Notes under the pieces: model-generated | Databases searched by the model: none | The model's input: only the letters and a program-made list of their open reading frames with translations | What the model was told of the DNA's origin: nothing | Assembly: GCF_018555685.1 (NCBI RefSeq) | Contig: NZ_JAFLWW010000002.1 | Coordinates: 620,001-684,000 of the forward strand | Length of the DNA stretch: 64,000 nt | Direction of reading: 5' to 3' | Source: Aminobacter anthyllidis | GTDB taxonomy: Bacteria; Pseudomonadota; Alphaproteobacteria; Rhizobiales; Rhizobiaceae | Part shown: piece after piece, positions 18,227 to 26,711 of the stretch | Position numbering within the stretch: position 1 is the first letter of the stretch | Layout: every line of letters begins with the position of its first letter | Program-made: the position numbers and the translations under genes

Positions 18227-19231
18227 TCAGAGCGCAGCTTTCACCTTGCTGGCGACATCGGCCGGGACCCATTTCGTCCAGATCGGTTCGTAGTTCTTGA
18301 AGAAATAGGTGGCGACCTCTTCGGGCGAGGCCTTGTTGTCGTCGCCCCAGGCCAGCACCTCGCTGATCTCGATGTTGGGCACCTGCATCTTCGACAGGAA
18401 CTCGGCGACGGCAGGTGCCTTGTCCTTGAGGCTGGTGGTGGCCGCGACCGCAACTTCGCCGACGGCCCAGCCCGTCAGTTCCGGCTTCTCGCACTTGGCG
18501 TCGGTGAGGCAGGTGAACTTCGCCTGGTCATAGGCCGGCATTTCGAGCACCTTGAGCTTGTATTTACCGATCACCTCGGTCGGACCCCAGTACCAGCCGA
18601 TGAACGGCTTCTTGCGCGAGACCTGCCTGGCTATCATCGCCTTGAGGTTGGCGCCCGAGCCGGTCGGATAGACCTCATAGGTCGCTTCCAGGCCAAGCGC
18701 CTTGACCAGGTTGTTGGTGATGATCTCGCAGCCCCAGCCGGGCGGGCAAGCATAGAACCGGCCCTTGCCGGGGTTCGACGCATCCTCAAACACCTGCCAG
18801 TTGTCCTTGAGATCACTTACGGAACGGATTTCCGGATGAGCCTCGGCAATGTAATCAGGGATCCACCAGCCCTCCTGGCCGCCGCTGGCGAAGATGTCGC
18901 CGGCCTTGTAGACCGTTCCTTTCGCCAGCATCTGGTCCCAGGTCGACTTGACGGTCGAGACCCAGAGCTCGGGTGCGATGTCAGGCTCTCCCTTAGCCAG
19001 CATGGACGAAGCGGTTGGCACCGTGTCGCCGGGCACGATCTCGACGTTGCAGCCATAGCCTTCGGCAAGAATTTCCTTGGTGACATAGGCGAGCGTGCCG
19101 GCGGACAGCCAGGTCATTTCGGCGATCGTGATCGGATCCTTCGTCCCGCATTCGGTGGCCTTAGCGGCATTGCTGCCGAGAACCATGCAGGCAAGGCAAA
19201 CTCCCGCAAGAATGGATGTCTTGAGCTTCAT
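18227..19231 (-). CDS. Glycine-betaine/proline-type ABC substrate-binding protein
   Basis: A 334-residue periplasmic binding protein of the ProX/OpuAC type. Residues 1-24 form a signal peptide ending at AKA. Aromatic residues that usually form the cation-binding box are frequent (TWLSAG, EGWWIPDY, FIGWYWGP). Cys residues are numerous (ECGTK, GYGC, YACPPGWGCE, TCLTDAKCEKP), implying disulfides. The ATG at 19231 has AAGGGAA upstream; reading from 19300 would add a non-signal extension. A 102-base gap separates it from the Ldh-family gene, so a separate promoter is possible. Confidence 0.9.
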   Translation of the reverse strand: MKLKTSILAGVCLACMVLGSNAAKATECGTKDPITIAEMTWLSAGTLAYVTKEILAEGYGCNVEIVPGDTVPTASSMLAKGEPDIAPELWVSTVKSTWDQMLAKGTVYKAGDIFASGGQEGWWIPDYIAEAHPEIRSVSDLKDNWQVFEDASNPGKGRFYACPPGWGCEIITNNLVKALGLEATYEVYPTGSGANLKAMIARQVSRKKPFIGWYWGPTEVIGKYKLKVLEMPAYDQAKFTCLTDAKCEKPELTGWAVGEVAVAATTSLKDKAPAVAEFLSKMQVPNIEISEVLAWGDDNKASPEEVATYFFKNYEPIWTKWVPADVASKVKAAL

Positions 19232-19333
19232 CGCAGTTCCCTTTGTTGTCGTTGTAATGGCCTCGAGGGATACGATGTAGAAAGCAGCCACTTTTATCAA
19301 ACCGAAATAACTGATCTGGATTTCAGAAAAACT

Positions 19334-20338
19334 TTAGCGACAGAGTGCCTCGATGCGACCCACAAGATCGGCATCGACCCGCACGCCCTCCCGTTCCGTG
19401 CGGCGGCGCGCGGCCTGCCGGCCACTACCAGGAAGGCGCACGTCGCCTTGCCGGACGATGGCGTCCACGAGACTTGCGACCTGATGCGAAAAGCCTGTCG
19501 AAAAGGCTGAAGGGTCGAAGGCGACGAAACACTGTCCGGTTCTCGGCGGCCCGCCCGACGTTCCGGAAAACGGGCTCGCATCCTTGCTGAGGACGGCGCC
19601 CGCAAGACACGATGCGAGAATTTCCACCAGGAACCCTACGCCGAAGCCCTTGTGGCCGCCGGCCGGAAGCATCGAGCCTTTCAGCGCCGCGGCGGGATCG
19701 AGCGTGTCCGCGCCTTGCTCGTCAATCGCCCAGCCGGGCTCGATTGGCCTTCCCTCCCGCGAGCGCAGCAGGACCTCCGATTTCGCGACCACGCTCGCCG
19801 ACTGGTCGAGCACAAGCGCAACACCGCCTGCACCATCTGGAACGCCGAGCGCGAACGGATTGGTGCCAATGACCGGTGAGCGGCCGCCCGGTGGCGCTAT
19901 GGAAGCCGGTGCATGAGTGGTGCAGAGCCCGAGCAGTCCAGCCTCGGCGATGCGCTCGGCGTGATGACCGAGCACGCCGCAATTATAGGAATTGAACACC
20001 GTCATCGCAGCGATGCCGTTGAGCCGTGCGGCGGCAATGAATCGATCCCATCCGGCATCGATCGCAGGATGGGCGAAACCAGTCGCCGCATCGACGACCA
20101 CGGCACCAGGGCGCGGCTGCGACACCATGGGGCGCGCCTTGCCATCGACTTTGCCGCAACGGACATGCTCCGCATAGATCGGCACGTAGAGTAGGCCATG
20201 GCTGCGGATGCCGTCCCGCTCCGCCAGCATCGTCGAGCGGGCTACCGCGGCTGCATTGTCCTCGCAGGCACCTGCCGAGATAAGGGCGCGCAGGCACAGC
20301 TGCTCGACCGCGGCGAGCGTCATTGTCCCCTCGGTCAT
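19334..20338 (-). CDS. Ldh-family (malate/L-lactate/ureidoglycolate-type) NAD(P) oxidoreductase
   Basis: A 334-residue enzyme of the Ldh2/YlbC fold, which includes malate dehydrogenases, ureidoglycolate dehydrogenase and delta-1-pyrroline/piperideine-2-carboxylate reductases. The N-terminal catalytic region reads AERDGIRSHGLLYVPIYAEH; the cofactor-binding core reads IGTNPFALGVP; a Gly-rich segment follows (LPAGGHKGFGVGFLVE). Its setting beside an amine transporter and an aldehyde dehydrogenase favours a cyclic imine or hydroxy-acid substrate, by inference. The ATG at 20338 has GAGGA upstream; the ATG at 20323 is an alternative. Confidence 0.85.
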   Translation of the reverse strand: MTEGTMTLAAVEQLCLRALISAGACEDNAAAVARSTMLAERDGIRSHGLLYVPIYAEHVRCGKVDGKARPMVSQPRPGAVVVDAATGFAHPAIDAGWDRFIAAARLNGIAAMTVFNSYNCGVLGHHAERIAEAGLLGLCTTHAPASIAPPGGRSPVIGTNPFALGVPDGAGGVALVLDQSASVVAKSEVLLRSREGRPIEPGWAIDEQGADTLDPAAALKGSMLPAGGHKGFGVGFLVEILASCLAGAVLSKDASPFSGTSGGPPRTGQCFVAFDPSAFSTGFSHQVASLVDAIVRQGDVRLPGSGRQAARRRTEREGVRVDADLVGRIEALCR

Positions 20339-20347
20339 GAACAATCC

Positions 20348-20923
20348 TCAATCGTTGTCGGTGGTACCGGCGCCGGCGCCCTGGGCGCGCGACAATTCGG
20401 AGGCGGGCACATAAGTCTTCGCCGCCAGGCAAAGTACTGCTGCGTAGGCCTCCGCATCGGTTGCCGCCGGCCGCCGCGCGCCGAAGCACGCGGACACGTC
20501 ACCACTAGCATTAGGCATTAGGCGTAGGGCCACGATTGACGGTACCCGATCAGCGACTTCGCTCGCGCGCGTGAGCGGCACCACATCGCCATTTTCATGC
20601 CGCACCGCGAGGCCCAATCCCGCGTTCATCGCCGCCGCACCCGCCAGGCCTATTAGCAGCAGGCGGCAATCCCGCTCCTCGAGGGCGACCTCCTTCGTCT
20701 CGCCACAACACAGCCTATCTATGGCCGCTTGGCCGGCGAGAATTGCCGGCCAGTGGTCGGCAAGGGCTGCGACAACGACCCCGATCGCATCGACATCACG
20801 CGCCGACAGCCAGACGGCAGCATGGCCTATGTCTTCCGCGATGCCGTGAGGCAGTCCCGCTCCGCTGGCAGCCTTGCGGGCGAGCGTCTGCACTTCGTTG
20901 TAGGAAAGCAGGATCGTCATCAT
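20348..20923 (-). CDS. DUF3726-like protein
   Basis: A 191-residue protein whose N-terminus (LLSYNEVQTLARKAASGAGLP...AEDIGHAAVWL) matches what I recall of the DUF3726 family, found near amino-acid or betaine catabolic genes. No transmembrane segment or catalytic motif is evident. Its ATG overlaps the stop of the 564-residue gene, so the two are translationally coupled and probably work together. It ends 9 bases before the Ldh-family start. The function is unknown. Confidence 0.7.
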   Translation of the reverse strand: MMTILLSYNEVQTLARKAASGAGLPHGIAEDIGHAAVWLSARDVDAIGVVVAALADHWPAILAGQAAIDRLCCGETKEVALEERDCRLLLIGLAGAAAMNAGLGLAVRHENGDVVPLTRASEVADRVPSIVALRLMPNASGDVSACFGARRPAATDAEAYAAVLCLAAKTYVPASELSRAQGAGAGTTDND

Positions 20924-22614
20924 CGCAGCACCGGGAGCCAGCAATCGTTGGTTTCGCCGGCAGCGATTTCGCCCGCGGTCGGTGCGCCCTGGAAGAGCGT
21001 GATGCGCGTCCATCGGTCCGACCGCGGGTCGAACTTCGATGCGCCAAAGAAGGCAAGCTTGCAGCGCAGCAGGTTGATAGGCAGGCAGCGGTCCGAGAGC
21101 AGGTTGTCGTGGATCTCCGAATAGGGAGCGTTGGCAGCTATCTGCATGCGGCGGACCGCATGACGATGCTGGGGGAAACGGGCGAGAAACGTAGCGACGG
21201 TCTTCGTTTCCGGCTCGTCCGCAAGGTCGGCGGCAAGGCGTTGCATCTGTCGGGCGATATCGAGCGGGAGTTCGAGATCCGCGCCGGGCTCGGAGGCACG
21301 ACGGCCAAGTCGTGGCTCCAGCTTTTCTTGCGAAACATACCAGAACTGAGCAGTCTCCGCCGGCCTGTCGAACGCGACGGCCAGGGCCCAGCCATAGTGG
21401 TCACGCAGGAGCCCGCGAAGTGCGGCAAGCCTCATGCCTGGCTGGAATGTCGCTTCCCGCACCGCCGCCATGGTGTCCACAAGATCGTCGTTTTCAGCTC
21501 CCGCCATTTCTATGACAAGTGCTGCAAGCAACTCCTGAAAGTCCACGGACATGAATCGCGAACGATCGAGCAGTGACTCGACGGGACACGATATGGCCCG
21601 CAGCCTTGCAGGGGCGATCCAGGCTTGGGCTTCAGCCCATTCGCCACGCAGGCCCAGGATGCGTGCCATCAAGGCATCGTCTTCGACCGACCACTGGTCG
21701 AGATGCATGCCGGCCTGCCGCCAGAGCTCGGCCAGCCGGTCCAGCGACGCTGCATTGAGATGTTGTTTGGACCGCACCCGCGCCAGCGCGATCTCTCGTG
21801 CGAGAACCCAGTTGTTCAGCAGCTGAGGATGATTTGCCAGAAACGGCGCCATGCCGAGACCCGTGGAATTGCCGACCCCAATGTGGCGACGCAACTCCGG
21901 CGCAAGCGGCACGAAGGTTTCTGGCGCGCGGCATCGGGCGACGTGCTCGACGAGATCGTGGGAGAACTCGCGGATCAGCCAGACCGTCAGCATCTCGGCC
22001 TGGAAGGGACCGCCCAGCCCCTCGCGTTCCGCCAGAACGAAACGATCAGCAATGCCAAACTTGCCGTTGCCGTAGACGGCGGTAGTGCGCAGCAGGTAGC
22101 CGACCTCGCCGAGGCGATCTCGTTCGGGCTGTCGCCCATGCGCCAGATTGTAGGCAACATGTTCAAAGAAGCGCATGGACTTGTTGGCACGGCTCAGGAC
22201 CAGGTCACGTGGGCCAAAACGCCCCGCCTCTTGCCGCGGTGCATTTTCCCGCAGCCGTTCTATCTCGGCGTTGTCAGGAATGCCGTCATAAAGCACATAG
22301 CTCGTGTCCCAGGCCTCCGCGATGACGCGGTCGGAGCGCTGCTCATCGGGAAGCGGGCAGGAGAAGGCAACGAGACTGTAGTCGTACCCACCCAGCTTGA
22401 GCGTGTAGACCGCGTCGCCGAAGCCTTGGTCGTCCATACGCCAGACCTGGCGGTGCACTGTCGCACCGCCAGCGGCGAGACGCCGGATCAGGCTGCGCAG
22501 GAAGCTGAGCCGCGTCGGAAACGAGGCCCCCATCCGTCGCAGGCGCATGACGACTTCAGGCGAACGAAGCGCCAGCGCCGGTCCTGCCTCGAGGTCGAGT
22601 GGCGTGTCCGTCAT
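20920..22614 (-). CDS. Large protein of unknown family in the betaine-type operon
   Basis: A 564-residue soluble protein that I do not recognise. It has no signal peptide, no membrane segment and no nucleotide-binding loop, and is rich in Arg and Trp. Distinctive segments are DDQGFGDAVYTLKLGGYDYSL (about 60-80, interrupted here only for reference), YGNGKFGIADR (about 180) and GVGNSTGLGMAPFLANHPQLLNNW (about 250). Its ATG overlaps the dipeptidase-like stop as ATGA and its stop overlaps the DUF3726-like start, so it is made in step with both. A catabolic or scaffolding role in the same pathway is inferred from position only. Confidence 0.8.
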   Translation of the reverse strand: MTDTPLDLEAGPALALRSPEVVMRLRRMGASFPTRLSFLRSLIRRLAAGGATVHRQVWRMDDQGFGDAVYTLKLGGYDYSLVAFSCPLPDEQRSDRVIAEAWDTSYVLYDGIPDNAEIERLRENAPRQEAGRFGPRDLVLSRANKSMRFFEHVAYNLAHGRQPERDRLGEVGYLLRTTAVYGNGKFGIADRFVLAEREGLGGPFQAEMLTVWLIREFSHDLVEHVARCRAPETFVPLAPELRRHIGVGNSTGLGMAPFLANHPQLLNNWVLAREIALARVRSKQHLNAASLDRLAELWRQAGMHLDQWSVEDDALMARILGLRGEWAEAQAWIAPARLRAISCPVESLLDRSRFMSVDFQELLAALVIEMAGAENDDLVDTMAAVREATFQPGMRLAALRGLLRDHYGWALAVAFDRPAETAQFWYVSQEKLEPRLGRRASEPGADLELPLDIARQMQRLAADLADEPETKTVATFLARFPQHRHAVRRMQIAANAPYSEIHDNLLSDRCLPINLLRCKLAFFGASKFDPRSDRWTRITLFQGAPTAGEIAAGETNDCWLPVLR

Positions 22615-23606
22615 GACATCGGCCCGAAGGATGCGTTGTAGAATCGCAGCCAGTTGCCCCCCATGATGTCGCCCACCTCCTCCTCGGAGAAGCCGGCCTT
22701 CTGCAGGCCGCCGCGCAGGTTGCCGAGGTCCGCGTTGCTGGCGAACCAGTCTGGCTGCCGGGGAAAGCCCGCAGCCGACGCCGTGCCTTCACCGTAGTCT
22801 ATCACCTTCGACCAGCGGCCGTTGCGCATCCAGGTAACCACCGAATCCGGCTGATCCTGGCAGAGATCGCTGCCGATGCCGACATGCTTGACGCCGTAGC
22901 GCGAGGCGGTTTCCGCGACCATGGTGCAGAAGCTCTCCAGCGTGCAGTTCGATCCGTCCTTCACATGGTGAGGGTAAAGCGACAAGCCAAGCATGCCACC
23001 CGAACGCGTCAGCGCCTTCAGCACGGTGTCGGACTTGTTGCGCAGCGCCGGATGCCACCAGTGCGGATTGGCATGGGTGATGGCGATCGGCCGCGCCGAG
23101 AGTTCTATTGCCTGCAGCGTGGAGCGCTCAGCGGAATGGCTCATGTCTACGACCATGCCGACACGGTTCATCTCGGCGATCGCCTGGCGGCCGAAGCGGG
23201 TGATGCCGGGATCTTCATCCTCGTAGCAGCCGGTGGCGAGCAATGACTGGTTGTTGTAGCTGAGCTGCATGAAACGCACGCCGAGGGCGTGGCAGACCTC
23301 GATCAAGCCAATGTCATCCTCGATCGGCGACGGGTTCTGCAGACCAAAGAAGATGGCCGTGCGTCCCTCGCGCATCGCCCGCTCAATGTCGCTGCCGGAG
23401 CGGCCGGGGAAGATGAGATTGGAATTGCGCTCGAAATGGCGGTTCCAGGCGATGATGTTCGCCACCGTTTCGCGGAAATTCTCATGATAGGCGATGGTGG
23501 CATGTACGGCATGTACGCCGCCGGCCCGCATCTCGGCGAAGACGCTCGGGCTCCAATTTGCATATTGCAGGCAGTCGACGACAGGGCTGGCGATTTTCGC
23601 GTCCAT
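22611..23606 (-). CDS. M19 (renal dipeptidase-like) family protein lacking canonical metal ligands
   Basis: A 331-residue TIM-barrel protein of the M19 dipeptidase family. The first metal motif (H-x-D in VDGHND of true dipeptidases) is replaced by VVDCLQYANW, and the bridging Glu is Gln in FGLQNPSP. The later ligands persist (MSHSAE, ITHANP, GIGSDL). Dipeptidase activity is therefore doubtful. I recall that M19 homologues in the dimethylglycine/betaine catabolic region of pseudomonads show the same substitutions. The ATG at 23606 lies 4 bases after the aldehyde dehydrogenase stop; the gene ends overlapping the next. Confidence 0.85.
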   Translation of the reverse strand: MDAKIASPVVDCLQYANWSPSVFAEMRAGGVHAVHATIAYHENFRETVANIIAWNRHFERNSNLIFPGRSGSDIERAMREGRTAIFFGLQNPSPIEDDIGLIEVCHALGVRFMQLSYNNQSLLATGCYEDEDPGITRFGRQAIAEMNRVGMVVDMSHSAERSTLQAIELSARPIAITHANPHWWHPALRNKSDTVLKALTRSGGMLGLSLYPHHVKDGSNCTLESFCTMVAETASRYGVKHVGIGSDLCQDQPDSVVTWMRNGRWSKVIDYGEGTASAAGFPRQPDWFASNADLGNLRGGLQKAGFSEEEVGDIMGGNWLRFYNASFGPMS

Positions 23607-23610
23607 GACC

Positions 23611-25062
23611 TTACTCCGGCTCCCCCGCTCGAATATAGGCTGTCTTGATCTGGGTGTAGAATTCGGCCGCCGCCTGGCCCTGCTCGCGTGAGCCGAAACT
23701 CGAATCCTTCCGCCCACCAAACGGCACGTGATAGTCGGTTCCCGCTGTCGGCAGATTTACGGTGACGCAGCCCGTTTCGGCATGTCGCCTAAAATGGGTG
23801 GCACGGGCGAGCGAGCTGGTGAAGATGCCTGCGACCAATCCGAAGCGTGTGTGATTGACGACGGCGAGCCCCTCTTCATAGGACCCAACCTTCAGCACAG
23901 CGGCGATAGGTGCGAACATTTCTTCGCGGTTGAAGTCCATCGCATTGGTGGTGCGGGTCAAAAGCGCCGGCGCCATGTAGAAGCCGTCATGAGCAAGCTG
24001 CAATCGCTCGCCGCCGACCGCCACCTCGGCGCCAGCGGCACGGGCGCGATCCATCCAAGCGAGGTTTGCGGCGAGCTGGCGCTCGCTGACAACAGGGCCG
24101 ATCTGCGTGCCGTCCGCCAGCGCATGGCCAACCTTCAATCCGCCAACCGCTGCGGTAAGCTTCTCCACGAAGGCGTCGTGGATCTTCTCGTGCATGACAA
24201 GGCGCGAAGAGGAGGTGCATTTCTGACCGGTGCCGGAGTAGCCACCGCCAATGGCAGCCGCCACGGCCAAATCGAAGTCGGCGTCATCCATCACCAGCAG
24301 GGCGTTCTTGGAGCCGAGTTCCAACTGGAACTTTGTCAGGTTCGCGGCCGCAGCGACCGCTACCTGGCGCCCGACATCGTATGACCCCGTGAAGGTAATG
24401 GCATCGACGCCGCGGTGGCCGGCAAGTCCATTGCCCACGACCGCGCCCGGCCCCATCAACAGCTGGAACGTGCCGTCCGGCAGCCCGGCGCGATGAATGA
24501 TGTCCGCAAGCGCCCAAGCCGAGGCCGGAGTCTCGTTGGCCGGCTTCCAGATGACAGCGTTGCCATAGGCGAGAGCTGGGGCGATCTTCCAACTGGCGGT
24601 GGCAATCGGGAAGTTCCAGGGCGAGACGACGGCCACCAGCCCCATCGGCTCGCGGCGCATGTCGATCTCGATGCCGGGCCGCACCGAATCGGCATTCTCG
24701 CCGAGTTGGCGCAGCACTTCGGCCGCGTAATAGGTGAAGAACTGTCCGGCGCGGAACACCTCGCCGCGCCCTTCGGCGAGCGGCTTACCCTCCTCACGCG
24801 ACAGCAGTTCGCCGAGCTCGGCCGAGCGCTCCATCAGCTCCATGCCGATCCTGTTGAGGAACCCCTGGCGTTGTTCGAGCCCTGTCGCCCGCCAGGCCGG
24901 CATCGCCGCGCGGCCAGCTGCGACTGCCTCGTCGACATCGCCCGCGCCGGCCTGCGCATAAAGACCGATCAGATCGGTGACATCGGACGGGTTGCGGTTT
25001 TCGTGCAAGCGTTCGCCCAGCCTCCACCGGCCGCCGATCAGGTTGGCGTAGTGTTCTGCCAT
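23611..25062 (-). CDS. Aldehyde dehydrogenase family protein (semialdehyde dehydrogenase type)
   Basis: A 483-residue NAD(P)-dependent aldehyde dehydrogenase. Visible motifs: VSPWNFPIA, the cofactor region ITFTGSYDVGRQV, the general base Glu in LELGSKN (about 252) and the nucleophile Cys in GQKCTSSSR (about 286). The pattern resembles alpha-ketoglutaric semialdehyde dehydrogenases and other dicarboxylic semialdehyde enzymes, but that assignment is tentative. The ATG at 25062 is preferred because GGAG lies 6 bases upstream; 25074 is the alternative. It is the first gene of the operon and is divergent from the LysR gene 97 bases away. Confidence 0.9.
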   Translation of the reverse strand: MAEHYANLIGGRWRLGERLHENRNPSDVTDLIGLYAQAGAGDVDEAVAAGRAAMPAWRATGLEQRQGFLNRIGMELMERSAELGELLSREEGKPLAEGRGEVFRAGQFFTYYAAEVLRQLGENADSVRPGIEIDMRREPMGLVAVVSPWNFPIATASWKIAPALAYGNAVIWKPANETPASAWALADIIHRAGLPDGTFQLLMGPGAVVGNGLAGHRGVDAITFTGSYDVGRQVAVAAAANLTKFQLELGSKNALLVMDDADFDLAVAAAIGGGYSGTGQKCTSSSRLVMHEKIHDAFVEKLTAAVGGLKVGHALADGTQIGPVVSERQLAANLAWMDRARAAGAEVAVGGERLQLAHDGFYMAPALLTRTTNAMDFNREEMFAPIAAVLKVGSYEEGLAVVNHTRFGLVAGIFTSSLARATHFRRHAETGCVTVNLPTAGTDYHVPFGGRKDSSFGSREQGQAAAEFYTQIKTAYIRAGEPE

Positions 25063-25103
25063 GTCGGTCTCCATTGCTCACATGGAAAATCCGCCACCAA
25101 GCC

Positions 25104-25152
25104 ACTTCAATCAAGCAGATATTTCTGTTATCAATTTCAGAAGAATTGAAGT
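25104..25152. promoter_or_regulatory. Putative LysR-type binding region
   Basis: In the 97-base divergent gap, ACTTCAAT (25104-25111) is mirrored by ATTGAAGT (25145-25152), and a tighter inverted repeat CAATT-N7-AATTG lies at 25132-25148. The latter fits the T-N11-A shape of LysR sites and is A/T-rich in otherwise GC-rich DNA. It probably controls both the operon and the regulator. Confidence 0.5.
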
Positions 25153-25159
25153 TGGTGAC

Positions 25160-26065
25160 ATGATCAAACTTGAAGCATTGCGCGTCTTCGTCACGGTAGC
25201 CGAGAGCGGCAACATCAAGGACGCGGCCGATGCGGTAGGTCGCACGGCTTCGGCCGTTTCGATGACTTTGAAGCAACTGGAAGACGAGATCGGCGGGCCG
25301 CTTTTCCAGACAGACCGCAAAAACAGCCTGACCGCCCTAGGCAATTTGATGCTCGACCTCGGTCGCGAGCAGATCCGGAGCTTCGACAAGTCGGTCAGCA
25401 TCATGCGGGCCTTCGCGCACAGCCGCATCGGCAGCCTGTCGATCGCCTCGGTGCCCTCGGTTGCGACGAACGTGCTGCCGCCGATCCTGCAGCGGTTCCT
25501 CGAAACCCGGCCGCAAGTCCAGGTCGAGCTGTTCGACATCGACAGCGCACAGGTGCGGCGCATGGTGGAAAGCGGCGTCGCCGACATCGGCATTGCTGGC
25601 GAGAGCCGCGCCGGCGGTGGGGTGGAGTTCACGCCGCTCTTCAGTGACCGGTTCAAGCTGCTTTGCAGGGATGACCACGAACTCTGCCGCCTCGAACGTC
25701 CTGTCGAATGGAGTGACCTGAGCGGCGCGACGTTGATCCGCAACGGCGCGTCAGACAGGATCGAGGCGGAGGAGCACAAGCGGCTCTCCGCACAGTCGCT
25801 CATCACCGTCTACAACGTCACCTCGCTGGTGGCATTGGTGAAAGCCGGGCTCGGCCTCACCATCCTGCCGTCGCTGACCATGCATGGAGCCCACGACGGG
25901 GTGGCGGTGCTTGAACTTGCCGACGCCGCGGCGAGCAGACAGGTCGGACTGGTCGAACGGCGCGACATTCCCCCCTCCCCCGTCGCTGCCGCCTTTCGCG
26001 CCTTTGCAGTTGAGCAAATCCCGGCCATGGTTGCAGAGCACTTGGGAACGCTCAATGGCGCATGA
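25160..26065 (+). CDS. LysR-family regulator of the betaine-type operon
   Basis: A 301-residue regulator. The N-terminal winged HTH reads LEALRVFVTVAESGNIKDAADAVGRTASAVSMTLKQLEDEIG, followed by the linker helix and a two-lobed effector domain. The start at 25160 aligns with other LysR proteins; an upstream ATG at 25061 overlaps the divergent aldehyde dehydrogenase start and adds a non-conserved extension. It presumably activates the minus-strand operon in response to the pathway substrate or an intermediate. Confidence 0.88.
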   Translation: MIKLEALRVFVTVAESGNIKDAADAVGRTASAVSMTLKQLEDEIGGPLFQTDRKNSLTALGNLMLDLGREQIRSFDKSVSIMRAFAHSRIGSLSIASVPSVATNVLPPILQRFLETRPQVQVELFDIDSAQVRRMVESGVADIGIAGESRAGGGVEFTPLFSDRFKLLCRDDHELCRLERPVEWSDLSGATLIRNGASDRIEAEEHKRLSAQSLITVYNVTSLVALVKAGLGLTILPSLTMHGAHDGVAVLELADAAASRQVGLVERRDIPPSPVAAAFRAFAVEQIPAMVAEHLGTLNGA

Positions 26066-26711
26066 CTTCGGCAATGTTGTGCATCGGCTTGTCGCCGCGC
26101 GACTGGCGCAGCCCGGCGAGAATTGCAGTGCCTATCCTACGGCGCAAGTCGCGACCCTACACAGCCGGTGATTGCGCCGGACGCGTAGAAGGCTTTGAAG
26201 TCATTCTCTGGCAGACTCCCAACCGGAAGGCTCATTGCGGCCTCGAAATTGCATACAAGAGCGGACGCTCAAGGGATCCAGCATAAGTTTGAGTCGTGAC
26301 GGTTGCGCCGCCAAGCCCGAAATGAGCCGGGCACTCACTGAGGTAGGGTTGGAAGTAATGTACCCAAATGGCGGGTAGAATGCACTGATGGTACTTTGAA
26401 TCCGGCCGTTGAAGGCAAAGTCTGCTTGGGAGGAGCTAGGCCAATGTCCTGAAATATCGCACCGCGATCTTCGTCGTGCTCACCGGCAATGTCTCTTTCA
26501 AGGCGCAAAGCAGACCCGCCTTTGTGCAAGCTACTCTACGCCAGGGCACTCCCGCCCCTTAAGCGACTTTACATCATCTCGAAAATGGGCGCAGATCGGA
26601 CTGGCAAGGCATAGATGGAGAACGCCAGCTCAGTGGAAAGAGCTACGCAATGACATTGTGCCACAGCGGAGTTCGCCGCCGAAATTACGCGATTGCCGCC
26701 GTTTGTATCCG
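26066..26711. other. Gene-poor stretch between LysR gene and guaA
   Basis: About 645 bases with no ORF that I can support. Composition is a little more A/T-rich than the flanks. Short ORFs (for example 26062-26286) lack ribosome sites and recognisable motifs. No tRNA fold is evident. It may be decayed coding sequence. Confidence 0.5.

Noticed and set aside
26062-26286. A 74-residue plus-strand ORF after the LysR gene
   Set aside because: It overlaps the LysR stop and lacks a ribosome site and any domain.
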